A stretch of 64,000 nucleotides of DNA from Sacculina carcini (Eukaryota; Arthropoda; Thecostraca; Sacculinidae): assembly GCA_916048095.2 (NCBI GenBank), contig OU696596.1:3281195-3345194 (forward strand), given 5' to 3'. Positions 43,530 to 54,043 of this stretch are shown here, in pieces; position 1 is the first letter of the stretch, and the number at the start of each line of letters is the position of its first letter. A program made the translations under genes and the position numbers. Under the pieces are notes generated by a model. That model searched no databases. It was not told where the DNA came from and saw only the letters and a list, made by a program, of their open reading frames with translations.

Positions 43530-44560
43530 CATAGGTGGTTGGTATTTGTACGATATAGTGACAATATGATTGCGCTATTTAATTTTACTTTCTATTTTAT
43601 TTTACTTTTTTTTCTATTTCTCATCAACTAAATATCACACATCTAAATATATTATACCATCATACTGGAAATTTTGTTTTCTACAATACGGTATAATTCT
43701 TAATTTTCCAAAGTGTATCTGAAGGAAGTTACGGCGGTGTAAATTCAAAATGTCATGTTGCCAATTTGACATATATTATGCGTACTTGCGATTACACATG
43801 AATATACACTGATTTAATTTCACTGAAGTCCAATCACAATTTACGCACTTGCGATTACACAGAAATATAATACTGTGTAGAGAATTTTGTGTTCTACAAG
43901 CTAAGCTATAATTTATACCCACAAATGATACAAAATACGTGTAAAATTGGCAAAATTCTCAAATAATTCTCAAATAATTCTCAAATAGTGTAGTTTTGGA
44001 TGTATTCATTAATAATAATAATAAATACATCCAAAATTACACTTGAACACCGGGCGACTAAAATTAATTCATTTTTCTACTATTTCTCAGTAACTATTTG
44101 TTACACATTCAAATTAATTATACCATCGTGCTAGAAGTCTTGTTTTCTACAATAGGGTATAATTTGTAATTTTCCAAAGTGTATCTGAAAGAAGTTACGG
44201 CGGTGTAAAGTCAAAAGGACATATTGCCAATTTGACAGCTATTATGCGCACTTGCGATTACACAGGAATATACTACTGTGTAGATAATGTTGTGTTCTAC
44301 AAGATAAGTTATAATTTATACCCACAAATGATACAAAACACGTATAAAATTGGCAAAATTCGCAAATACATCCAAAATTACACTTGAACACCGGGTTACT
44401 AAAATTAATTCATTTTTCTACTATTTCTCAGTAACTATTTGTTACATATAAAAATTAATTATACCATCGTGCTAGAAATCTTGTTTTCTACAACACGGTA
44501 TAATTTGTAATTTTCCAAAGTGTATCTAAAGGAAGTTACGGCGGTGTAAAGTCAAAATGT
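43530..44560. repeat. AT-rich repeat family, third block
   Basis: Units with ttttgttttctacaatacgg and gttacggcggtg near 43735, 44200 and 44540. Inside is a small inverted repeat: ctcaaatagtgtagttttgg / tacatccaaaattacact around 43982-44045, with an ataataata loop. Confidence 0.6.
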
Positions 44561-44829
44561 CATGTTGCCAATTTGACAGCTATTATGCGCACTTGCGATT
44601 TCACCGGAATATACACCGATTAAATTTGACTGAAGCCCAATCACAATTAAGAATTTATCATATTAGCTCCAAGCATGGATGGTGTGGTTTTATTGCGAAC
44701 GGTTTAATTAATGCTACACTATACTGTATATATAGGCTTTATTGTCCTCAATATTTACACATGAATTGTTCCGCACGACGGGCGGGTAAAATGCTACTGG
44801 GAACAAAGTAAACTACTGAATTTTACTGT
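44561..44829. repeat. Start of CGACGGGCGGG array 3, cut by the minus-strand retrotransposon
   Basis: One core at about 44769. Sequence before it matches 39690-39900 and 8840-9070. The array resumes at 49388 after the inserted element. Confidence 0.7.
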
Positions 44830-44834
44830 GTAAT

Positions 44835-45215
44835 TGTAAGGTCAAATGCACAGAAAAAAATGTTCGTGTACTCACACAAACACGCAAGCACACAAACCAG
44901 AACACAGAACACACACTAATATCACAATGCACAAATAGGTGTCACAATGCACTCGGTGAGAAACTACAACTTATCTCACACCGCGACTCCTCAGTACTCA
45001 ACGCACGAAGTCAACACTCGCTGTGACAGCACGACCAACACGCGCAACAACGTCCCAAGCGGCACTGCCGAAAATACGCACGCACGCACACCTACTCGCT
45101 TTGTCCTCGCGTAACACTACCGTGACCTTGACCATGACCGCTACCATGACCTTGACACGACCGGAAACGCGCGCACGCGCGCGCTCAGGTCCACAAACCC
45201 GGGCTGCACACAACA
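44835..45215 (-). repeat. 3' LTR of the minus-strand element
   Basis: On the minus strand it starts TGTTGTGTGCAGCCC and ends ACCTTACA. Two nuclear-receptor-type words TCAAGGTCA lie inside (plus-strand TGACCTTGA at 45123-45131 and 45147-45155). Confidence 0.9.
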
Positions 45216-45224
45216 CCGCCTCCT
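45216..45224 (-). other. Polypurine tract of the minus-strand element
   Basis: Minus strand AGGAGGCGG directly before the 3' LTR and just after the pol stop. Confidence 0.8.
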
Positions 45225-45229
45225 GATTA

Positions 45230-48200
45230 TCAAAAATCATAATCCCGATGCCATGCGGGTGGTCTGCGTTCACGGGAGGATCTCCGAGGTGGTGCATCAA
45301 CATCCGGGGCGATGCGGTGTTCATTCACCGGCGTCGCTGACTCGGTTGGAGGAGTAAATTCTTCTATCAGAGGTGCGACGGACACAAACATGGGGGCCTC
45401 GTTTTCAGTCTCCATTGAGCGCTGCTGCGGATCCTGCGCGCCTGCATCAGTGGTCCCTTCCGCCTCACTTGGACGATGCCTGAGTCTCAGGTCGCGCACG
45501 TGCCGAGTAACACCGTCGACATCTACAGCCTGTTCTGAGATTATAGCGCTCACTCTGCCACATGAATATCGACTCGTGCAGCGCGCTCCGGGGTGTTTCA
45601 CCCATACGCGATCGCCAACCTGGAAGCGACAAGCAATATCAGGTGCGTCCAGCTTTTTCTCCCGATCGATGTTTCTGACACGCACGAAATATTGGTAAAT
45701 GGCGTTAGCTGGAGCTGTAGCAGGCGTGACGTCGTCTCTAGGGGTTATGTTGTGGAGATACACAGCCTCGGGTACAGAGCATTGCTTTCGGGCAGAAATA
45801 GTTTTCACGCTTCGGTGACAACGTTCCACAATGCCATTCCCAGACGGCACATAGGCACATCGGAATCTGAGTCTGACGCCCCATTTGGCGGAAAAGGAGA
45901 GGAACTGTCGGCTACGAAAAGCAGTACCATTATCTGATACAATCTCCGGCGGCGCACCGCGCTCAAAAAACACCGACTCGAGTTCACGCGTTAGATGCTG
46001 CGCTGTCTCTGCAGGTACTTGGCGCCACAATACAAACCTCGACGGACCACAGTCGATGAGCGTCAAATAGACATGCCCGTTGTGGTGCGTGAAATCCACG
46101 GCTACACGTTCCCATATTCTTGGCACACTCAAGTCTCCGCGCCGCCATTTAACGGGGGCCGGATCGATTGACCGGCATATCTGACAGGAGGATACCACCC
46201 GTTGAACTTGGCGTCTCGTAACGTTCAGTCGATGACGTTTCACGAAATACAGCGTCCGACGCACTCCAGGATGTCCTGCCTCCACATGAATGCGTACAAT
46301 AGCGTCATCAGCGTCACGGTCGTCACGCACCCCAGCTGCACCAATCACACGCTCATCACAGCGTCTGTCGTGTAACCAACTTTTTGGAATCCTCGTCAGC
46401 TGATACGCCTTATTATTTTCTGAACGCACCAGGGCAACTGTCAAATTCAGCGACAGCTCGCGTTTCAGTTGACATATCAGGTCAACACGACGTCGAATGA
46501 GCATCTCGCCATGTGCTTTAGTGCGCAAGCGAGCCTTTCCGTCCAGCGCGTCAGTTATCCAGCCATGAACAGTGGCTGAATCAGTCTTCAATTCAATGGT
46601 GTCAAACTTCCACGCAATGGCCATATTGAGTCCTCGTACCACCGCGTCGAGCTCAGCCATGTTGATGTGTGCCGATTCATCCTGGCGCAGCCAGCTCGCA
46701 TCTTCAATCACTGCACCTTCTGTTGACTCAAGAACCACACCGGTGGCCAACGAGCTCGCATCAGTCCAAACAGTAACTCTGTTGCCGCCGACTGACCACA
46801 CACCATGGGCAGGATCGTCACATGACACTCGTGAGTGAACCCAGGCCAACTGAGCAGTGAGCGCATCGTCCTGTATAACGTCGTCCCAACCAGACGAAGC
46901 CGCGTTGGCTCTTCTTTTCAGCCACGCCGCAGCCGGACGCAGCCAACCACAAACAGGCACGTGCGCGATAAGCCGACCGCACCACGAAAACAAAGTGCGC
47001 CGAGTGAGTCTGGTGGGACACGCCGCGATGGTCGAATCACGCTGCCACTGAACTGTGCCTTCACACAATTTAACACGCAATCCGAGGAGTCTAGCTCCAT
47101 CGACCACCCTCTCAGGCGACTTGCATTCAAGACCATAGCTACGGAAGTGGGCGACTACACTCTCAGCGCTGACTCGGTCTTCGTTAACCAACAGGTCGTC
47201 GACGTATGGCAGCACAGCATCACACATTACCGGATCCTGGTCCAGCACTGTGCGCACAATCGACTTCATCACCAACGGGGCAACACTGAGACCAAACCCC
47301 AGTCTAGTCAGACAATATAGACGATTGTTCACGCGCACGGTCTGGTACGGCCATAGATTGGAAGCCACATGCACTTGCAGGTAGGCGCTCTTTAAATCAA
47401 CAACAGCCACATTGTCTCCGTGCCGCCTCCACTTCCTCAATTGTTCGGCACACACTTCAGCTTCTGCAGTATGAGGAGACAAGTAGCTGTTCAGCTCGCG
47501 GAAGTCGAGAACGGGGCGCACACGCGTTCGATCACGCTGTTCTACGGCCATTAAGGGCACTAGCCCGCAAGGCTCACCGTAAGCTCGCTTGTCATAAGGA
47601 ACCAACCACTTCCGACCAATCCATGTCTTCAGCTCACTGTCGAATTTGTGGCGAACGGAAGCCCGCATTCCGTACATAGACGTTGAGTTTTGAAGGACTG
47701 CCGGTGCAGCGCCGCCTGCCCATTTCCAGCTAATTGTCCATGTTGGCTTAACGTGATCAAAATGCACCGTAAAATCTGCAGTTTCTATGTCTGACATAGG
47801 CCCAAGAAATGATTCATTTTGTGCACCAGCATCTCTAGGAGCGAGAACACAAGACGTTTTCTTCCAATCGGCGCCCGGTAGCTTCCCGCGCGCTGCACAC
47901 ACGTGCACTGCGCCCAGTGTGACGCTACCCTCCGCAGACAGGCTGACTCCTCCCAGAGCTGAAATGCCGGTCATCCCCAATATCACGTCAACATCCAGCA
48001 AGAGTTGGTCCGCCACCAACACTTCCAGCTGAACTGCGGCACCGTCGCTGGTACTCACACTGACAGTGCTGGTCCCTCTGCATGTCATACTGCCGCCACC
48101 CAATGTGACAAGGCTGAAACATCCAGCCTTCCAGCCGCGACACCAAGATCGACGGACCAGCGTGTCGGTGCACCCAGTATCCACTAGGCATCGACACAGC

Positions 48201-48352
48201 CTCCCGTCAATAGTCAGCATGACAACTGGGAGGGCGCCAGCACACATTAATGACCGGGAGCGGACGCTGGCGCTGACGCACCGCTCCCTGTGGCGTTTCC
48301 CCGCTGGGGACACGACCTGGCAAAATGTCCTTTTAACCCACAGTTCCAACAA
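45230..48352 (-). CDS. pol: Pol polyprotein (protease, RT, RNase H, integrase) of the minus-strand element
   Basis: 1040 codons open in the -1 frame relative to gag; actual translation enters at the slip site 48295-48301. Counting from the frame start: aspartic protease with VDTGC at 57-61; reverse transcriptase with VLDFRELNSY near 281, VVDLKSAYLQV near 317 and YVDD at 383-386; RNase H with D531, E567 and D591; integrase finger H689, H694, C723, C726 and catalytic D753, D807, E843 (D-x35-E). A short basic C-terminus follows. No residue I expect is missing. The protein would copy packaged RNA and integrate the DNA. The pairing of a DTGC protease with this RT style is unusual for Ty3/gypsy. 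Confidence 0.9.
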   Translation of the reverse strand: MLELWVKRTFCQVVSPAGKRHRERCVSASVRSRSLMCAGALPVVMLTIDGRLCRCLVDTGCTDTLVRRSWCRGWKAGCFSLVTLGGGSMTCRGTSTVSVSTSDGAAVQLEVLVADQLLLDVDVILGMTGISALGGVSLSAEGSVTLGAVHVCAARGKLPGADWKKTSCVLAPRDAGAQNESFLGPMSDIETADFTVHFDHVKPTWTISWKWAGGAAPAVLQNSTSMYGMRASVRHKFDSELKTWIGRKWLVPYDKRAYGEPCGLVPLMAVEQRDRTRVRPVLDFRELNSYLSPHTAEAEVCAEQLRKWRRHGDNVAVVDLKSAYLQVHVASNLWPYQTVRVNNRLYCLTRLGFGLSVAPLVMKSIVRTVLDQDPVMCDAVLPYVDDLLVNEDRVSAESVVAHFRSYGLECKSPERVVDGARLLGLRVKLCEGTVQWQRDSTIAACPTRLTRRTLFSWCGRLIAHVPVCGWLRPAAAWLKRRANAASSGWDDVIQDDALTAQLAWVHSRVSCDDPAHGVWSVGGNRVTVWTDASSLATGVVLESTEGAVIEDASWLRQDESAHINMAELDAVVRGLNMAIAWKFDTIELKTDSATVHGWITDALDGKARLRTKAHGEMLIRRRVDLICQLKRELSLNLTVALVRSENNKAYQLTRIPKSWLHDRRCDERVIGAAGVRDDRDADDAIVRIHVEAGHPGVRRTLYFVKRHRLNVTRRQVQRVVSSCQICRSIDPAPVKWRRGDLSVPRIWERVAVDFTHHNGHVYLTLIDCGPSRFVLWRQVPAETAQHLTRELESVFFERGAPPEIVSDNGTAFRSRQFLSFSAKWGVRLRFRCAYVPSGNGIVERCHRSVKTISARKQCSVPEAVYLHNITPRDDVTPATAPANAIYQYFVRVRNIDREKKLDAPDIACRFQVGDRVWVKHPGARCTSRYSCGRVSAIISEQAVDVDGVTRHVRDLRLRHRPSEAEGTTDAGAQDPQQRSMETENEAPMFVSVAPLIEEFTPPTESATPVNEHRIAPDVDAPPRRSSRERRPPAWHRDYDF

Positions 48353-48984
48353 ATTAACCGATTCTGCCTTCCACGATGTTGTGACCCAGGCGAAGAAACT
48401 GGGACACGTTCGTCTTTTTGTCCAGTGGTTGCAGCTGCACAGCCCATGGTGAACATTTGTGGTGTTCGTTGGTCCCTCAGCACCGCACGCGCCCTCGCAA
48501 GGACATCTTCAGTGGTCAACAACTCGGCTCTGGCACCAGCACGAATTGTATGACGCACGCCATCAGGCAGACCGCTCACAAAAGCACAGCATAGCGTGCC
48601 CTCCGCAACACCGCCAAATAAGGTCGCCAACCGCCGCAGATCTGCCAGAAAAACGTCTGGCGACTTGTCAGTTCTCAGGCGACGCGCAGTGAATGCTTCA
48701 TAAGCAGCGAACCTGTCCAGGCCGAATGCCGAAAACAAACGGTTCCGCACGGCGTCAGCATTGCCCCTTTGTTCAGGCGACATTTCCGACCACACGGAAA
48801 AGGCCCCACCAGTTAGTCGCTGAGGCACCACCGATATCACAGGAACTCCTCGCAGCTGGCACAGCAGATTACACCGCGACCACCACTCCGCGATGTCACC
48901 TGTCCCGTCGTACTCAGGCATGACGCGGACGTCAAATGGCTGATCATGTCGCTCGTCGCCAGACATCTTTACATTGGGATTCAT
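48247..48984 (-). CDS. gag: Gag of the minus-strand element
   Basis: 245 residues from the ATG that follows the primer site (MNPNVKMSGD). The capsid-like region (VMPEYDGT, FGLDRFAAYEAF, LCCAFVSGLP, VLARARAVL) aligns with the Gag of the gag-only element at 23117-24004. One CCHC knuckle (CWNCGLKGHFARSC) spans residues 212-225. The 3' 106 bp overlap pol. Unlike in the gag-only element, the start codon lies outside the LTR. Gag would build the particle and bind the element RNA through the knuckle. Confidence 0.9.
   Translation of the reverse strand: MNPNVKMSGDERHDQPFDVRVMPEYDGTGDIAEWWSRCNLLCQLRGVPVISVVPQRLTGGAFSVWSEMSPEQRGNADAVRNRLFSAFGLDRFAAYEAFTARRLRTDKSPDVFLADLRRLATLFGGVAEGTLCCAFVSGLPDGVRHTIRAGARAELLTTEDVLARARAVLRDQRTPQMFTMGCAAATTGQKDERVPVSSPGSQHRGRQNRLICWNCGLKGHFARSCPQRGNATGSGASAPASAPGH
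48256..48301 (-). promoter_or_regulatory. -1 ribosomal frameshift signal between gag and pol
   Basis: Minus-strand GGGAAAC (48301-48295) is in the gag zero frame as G GGA AAC, a canonical slippery heptamer. Six bases later comes GGGAGCGG (48288-48281), which pairs perfectly with CCGCTCCC (48263-48256) around a 17-base loop. After the slip the reading continues KRHRERC in the pol frame. Heptamer, spacer and GC-rich stem all match known retroviral -1 signals. Confidence 0.85.
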
Positions 48985-48989
48985 GTTAA

Positions 48990-49001
48990 GCCGAAATAGC
49001 T
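48990..49001 (-). other. Primer site complementary to the 5' end of tRNA-Phe
   Basis: Minus-strand AGCTATTTCGGC immediately follows the 5' LTR (plus strand GCCGAAATAGCT). It is identical to the site at 23134-23145. The primer 3' end would be at tRNA nucleotide 12 rather than at the CCA end. Confidence 0.75.
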
Positions 49002-49382
49002 TGTAAGGTCAAATGCACAGAAAAAAATGTTCGTGTACTCGCACAAACACGCAAGCACACAAACCAGAACACAGAACACACACTAATATCACAATGCACA
49101 AATAGGTGTCACAATGCACTCGGTGAGAAACTACAACTTATCTCACACCGCGACTCCTCAGTACTCAACGCACGAAGTCAACACTCGCTGTGACAGCACG
49201 ACCAACACGCGCAACAACGTCCCAAGCGGCACTGCCGAAAATACGCACGCACGCACACCTACTCGCTTTGTCCTCGCGTAACACTACCGTGACCTTGACC
49301 ATGACCGCTACCATGACCTTGACACGACCGGAAACGCGCGCACGCGCGCGCTCAGGTCCACAAACCCGGGCTGCACACAACA
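49002..49382 (-). repeat. 5' LTR of the minus-strand element
   Basis: 381 bp, one base different from the 3' LTR. TCAAGGTCA words lie at 49290-49298 and 49314-49322 (plus strand TGACCTTGA). No obvious TATA box was seen. Confidence 0.9.
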
Positions 49383-49387
49383 GTAAT

Positions 49388-51440
49388 TTAATTGGTTTTA
49401 TTTCAAGCTGCATACGCTTAAGTTGCATAAGGATATGGGTTGTAATATCATGCAATGATAACTATATGCATATGCTGTTTTAGCGTAAGCATTAATCTGG
49501 AATTATAGAGATGACAGAAATTTCATTGTTTTGATATTATTACCCTTCTGAATTACTACACACGAAGGACGGGTGTGAATTTGAGCAGTGTTAAGGCAAA
49601 AAACTTCGTCAATAATTAAATTAAGAATTGACACATTAATATTTTCCTATTGGATAAGCTTTTTGCTTTTTGATTCATTATATTTCATTAATAGTTCCGC
49701 ACGACGGGCGGGTTTATATACGAGGCTGTTTGAGGGAAAATATTTTGCCACATCTAAAAAAAACATTCATATTTAGACTTTTCTATTGTTTTAGACTTTT
49801 TATGGGTTTACTTTTTCTTTTTTAATTTCTAATCGTTTTTTTATTAATTCAATATTTATTTTACTTTATTTATAGTTCTGCACAACGGGCGGGTTTTGAT
49901 GCTAGATGGTGATATTAAGTTATAAATATATTTTTAAAACATTATGATACAAAAGTTAAGTCACTTTTCATTGTTTTGAGTCTGAGTTCTGAATAATTCA
50001 GCACGACGGGCAGGTCTAAATATGAGGCGATTTAGGCAAACTATTTTGTCAAAATATTATAAAAATATAGAAATTTAGACTTTATATGGGTATACTCCAT
50101 TCATTTTAAATTCATATTCCTTTTATCTTATGAATTGAATACAAATTTAATAGTATGAATTGTTCCGCACGACGGGCGGGTTTACATGCTAGCATATTCA
50201 TTGTTTGTTACGTGGTTGTGTTATAAATTATTCCGCACGACGGGCAGGTTCATATATGAGGCGGATTAATGTATGAGTATATGAGGGATAATATTTTGTC
50301 AAATTTAAAATAAATCTATTCAGATTTAGAGTTTTTTATTGGTGAACGTATATACAGGATACATTTTTTGCATTTTTATTTGTATTCAATTTATTTTATG
50401 GATTGAATATGAATTTTACTTTATGAATTGTTCCGCACGACGGGTGGGTTCAAATATATATATATATATATATATATATAAGAAATTATCAGTCTGCGAG
50501 TGCGTATGTATGCTTGAATATGAGGTGACCTAACTGCGCGGGCTCAATGGTATAGATCAGGGGCTTCAAACGTAAACGAAGCGATGGATCATTTTTATGA
50601 AATAAAAATGTCCCGCGGGTAGCAACTATAGACAACATGACGTTCAATTTAACCGTATTGAATGAATTCATATACAAAACTAACGGATTCGACTTCAAGA
50701 TCCAGAACGGATCGTGTTCGAGTTCTGAATTATTCCGCGCGTCGGGCGGGTTTAAATATGAGGCGGATTGAGGGAAAATATTTTGTCAAACAAAAAGAGA
50801 AAATGATTAAATTTAGACTTTTCAATTGAATACAATTTTATGAGTGTGCCCTTTTTCATATTTAAATTTTCTATATTTTTCATGAATTAAACATGAATTT
50901 CATTTAAAGAATTGTTCCGCACAACGGGCGGGTTTTAATGCTAGTTTATGATAAATTTCAATATCATGCGCGAGTCAACGGTGCCCCTCAACACTCGGCC
51001 CTCTTCCGGCTAGGGGGGCGCAGGGTGCTGTTGGGGTTACGACCGTTTTAGCCAACGAACCATTTTGGCCAAGCGCTAAGCGGTCGCAATACGATGCGAT
51101 GAATATCGACATTGGCTAAAATGGTACATGTTGTGAGTGCATCTGACATCTAGTGACTGAAAGTTAAGCGAGTGACCATCTTGGTCAATCTTTCCTCTGA
51201 TGTATGTAGTTCAGTGGCTTTCAAAGTGCTGAATTACTAACATATTTATTTATCAATTACTGACATATTTATTTTTCCTATGTCAAATCACAATTATCAT
51301 TCTTATATATTAATTATAATGACAACTGCAATGCATATTTGCTGTTATCAATTTTAGTGAATAAAAATTATATAAAAAACCGCAGGTCACCTAATGATAT
51401 TTAGACGAGTAAATACATGCTGTGGTATAAGCTGTGATGT
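49388..51440. repeat. CGACGGGCGGG array 3 and duplicated block, right copy
   Basis: Continues the array cut by the retrotransposon. From 49643 it is nearly identical to 40165-41960, including cores, (AT)n (50454-50480) and one MITE arm at 51031-51237. Confidence 0.8.
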
Positions 51441-52762
51441 ATGATATATCAGTAATGCATCAAATTAATCATGCATCAAATTGTTGTTATTGAGTATACA
51501 AAAACAATGCATACATTAGAGTAAGCGTAGCTTAACCATACCTTGTTGACCTGAAAATTCGGTAACGAAGAATGAACACGTTGTTAGTTCATACCTAATA
51601 CAACATGATAATGAAAGTTGGCCAATACAGTGGTTCACTAGGACAACAAGGCAGTGAAATAATCATCAGTGGTTGGTATTTTTACGATATAGTGACAATA
51701 TGATGGCGCTATTTTATTTTACTTTCTATTTTATTTTACTTTTTTCTCCATTTCTCACAAGCCAAATATCACACATCTAAATAAATTATACAATCATAGG
51801 GGAAATATTGTTTCTTACAACACCGTATAAATTTTAATTTAAAAAGAGCACCCGCACATAATACTATGGCTATTACTACTATCTCGTTGATTACTATTAC
51901 CTACTATCTCTATGGTTTTTTTAGTAAGTTTGGCTTAGCATAACTCGTTCAGTTGGAGCTTAAAATTTTAAGAATGAACATGTTGTTATTTCATCACAAA
52001 TACAATATGAAATATGAAAGTTGGCCAAGACAGTGCACTAGGACAAATCTTGCGCTTATTTGTTATAAGAAAATTGTGCATTATTAGTTTATCCAACAAT
52101 TATTGCTTGAATGAGATAAACTATTTAATAACTGCAATGATGTACGTATGTGGGCAGGAAAATTAAGACACTGATCAGCGAGTCAAAATGCACAAGTATT
52201 CCGGCTACAAGTTTTAAATGTCCGTCACTGCTTATCAGTGATATCTACATGTTTTACTAATAAACCACGAATTTAAACCAACATCTACACTACCGACTGT
52301 TACCACCACTACAGGTTATAATTGACGGTCACTGATAGTGATATTGAGTAGATGAGTAGACAAGTAGATGAGTGTTGTGCAAAAATTTGTGATACAAGTT
52401 ATAATAGTGATCCAGTATAATGACCATTATCTGTGAAATTATATTAACAAAATTGTATATTCAAAGCCAGTAATATGTCTCGCTACTGATTAAATCTTGC
52501 AAAACAACGTCAATGTATCGTGTGAAATATGTAAGTAGGATAATTTACCTCACACACACACACACACGCACACAAATACCTATCACATTACATTACGTAG
52601 ATATTTGCTTTACTAATAAAGCACGCATTTAAACCTACATCTACACTACCGACTGTTACCAGAATGTATGCATTGAGCTATATTCCTATATGAGAAATAT
52701 TGTTTCTTACAACACCGTATAAATTTTAATTTAAATTATAATTGTAATTGGCAAATTAGGTT
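51441..52762. repeat. Interspersed repeats, no gene
   Basis: 51664-51840 matches 43530 and 33640. 52140-52450 matches 4051-4370. 52465-52640 matches 32540-32690. I see no gene in this stretch. Confidence 0.55.
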
Positions 52763-53436
52763 TGTTAGTTTTGCGGCAGCGTACACATATTTACGCAGGA
52801 AATTAAGATTGAAGCAGGGTAGACTGGAAATATGATACTTCAGAAATCAGAAATCAGAAATGTATTGCTTTTCCATATATGGACCCTACTGAATGCGTCT
52901 CCTGATAGCAAATATGCACACTCCTATCAAATATGCTTTCAAGCGTCAGTAGGTCAACTTATGAAGACATTATTCGCATTACTGATCTTTGTAATTATTT
53001 AATTATGAATATTGCGCCCGTTATGGTTTTCAGCAGCAGATTCTCAGCTGAGCTTATTGGACAGAGTCATCGCATCAGCTGTGTTTGTGTGGTGGCACTT
53101 TGAACCTGGACCTAGTCACCGCGACGTAACGCTGGTAACGTATGTATGAGAGCTTTATGAGAACAAACGCAATAAGTATTATCCCCTGAATTTTGACCTG
53201 CCTAATGTTTTTCTCACGTGCAATTCATAGCGGTCGCGCTCTTCCCTTTCTACCTGTTCAATCATTGTAATAATAATAATAATTGGAAAAGATTTCATCA
53301 GAGCTGCAAGCAATAACTGGGTTTTGGCAGTCTTAGTTTTCCAACAACTTTTTAGTTTTGCGGCAGCGTACAAATATTTACGCAGGAAATTAAGATTGAA
53401 GCAGGGTAGACTGGAAATAAGATACTTACACGGTGT
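52763..53436. repeat. Pair of ~80-bp direct repeats, exon-like on the minus strand
   Basis: gttttgcggcagcgtacaca... at about 52768-52832 recurs at about 53353-53420 with few changes. On the minus strand the right copy reads after a good acceptor (ttatttccag) as PCFNLNFLRKYLYAAAKL and stays open to about 53290. Identity unknown; possibly an old exon or transposon piece. Confidence 0.4.
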
Positions 53437-53630
53437 ATGATATATAATTTTCAGCGGGCGCGCAGACGAGAAACATGTTTGCATAGACGTAATTGTGCTC
53501 ATATATAGTCATTTTCTTACAAAGAACACTTATCAAAATGAGCTTGGACAAAATATCTATAACAACTGAACTCCACTTACTTCTCAGACGTCCTACAAAA
53601 GTGTAAATAATGGTGACGATTAGCTATTAA

Positions 53631-53632
<2 letters not shown>

Positions 53633-53712
<80 letters not shown>
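53633..53712. repeat. (AT)n microsatellite
   Basis: Pure AT run of about 80 bp. Confidence 0.95.
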
Positions 53713-53714
<2 letters not shown>

Positions 53715-53963
53715 AATTTAACATTCGTGATGAGACTTTCGATACTAACCTCAAGTGTTTTCTGGAGGAATTGGTATACTGGCAAGTGTCAGAATAATTG
53801 AAAATAAGAATTTCATTATATTCGAGTTATAAACAGGCTAATGGGAGAATTTCATGAGAAATGTGTATTTGTATCGATCGGAATTGGTTTATTCTCTTTT
53901 TTGTCACTGCCTGACATTTATCATCGCTGTTGTGAAAAAATACACAGTTCGTTTATTATATTC

Positions 53964-54042
<79 letters not shown>
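53964..54042. repeat. (AT)n microsatellite
   Basis: Pure TA run of about 80 bp, 250 bp from the previous one. Confidence 0.95.

Positions 54043-54043
<1 letters not shown>

Larger units (their letters stand above)
44835..49382 (-). mobile_element. Complete young LTR retrotransposon (gag, PR-RT-RH-INT), 4548 bp
   Basis: Two 381-bp LTRs differ at one base that I can see (ctcacac versus ctcgcac). The target duplication GTAAT stands at 44830-44834 and 49383-49387, and the uninterrupted host sequence is visible at about 9090 and 39920. Internal order on the minus strand: tRNA-Phe-type primer site, gag, -1 frameshift signal, pol with protease, reverse transcriptase, RNase H and integrase, polypurine tract. 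All frames are open. Domain order is that of Ty3/gypsy, but sequences such as DTGC in protease, YVDD in RT and the unusual primer mark a divergent lineage I cannot name. It is probably active or was until recently. Confidence 0.92.
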
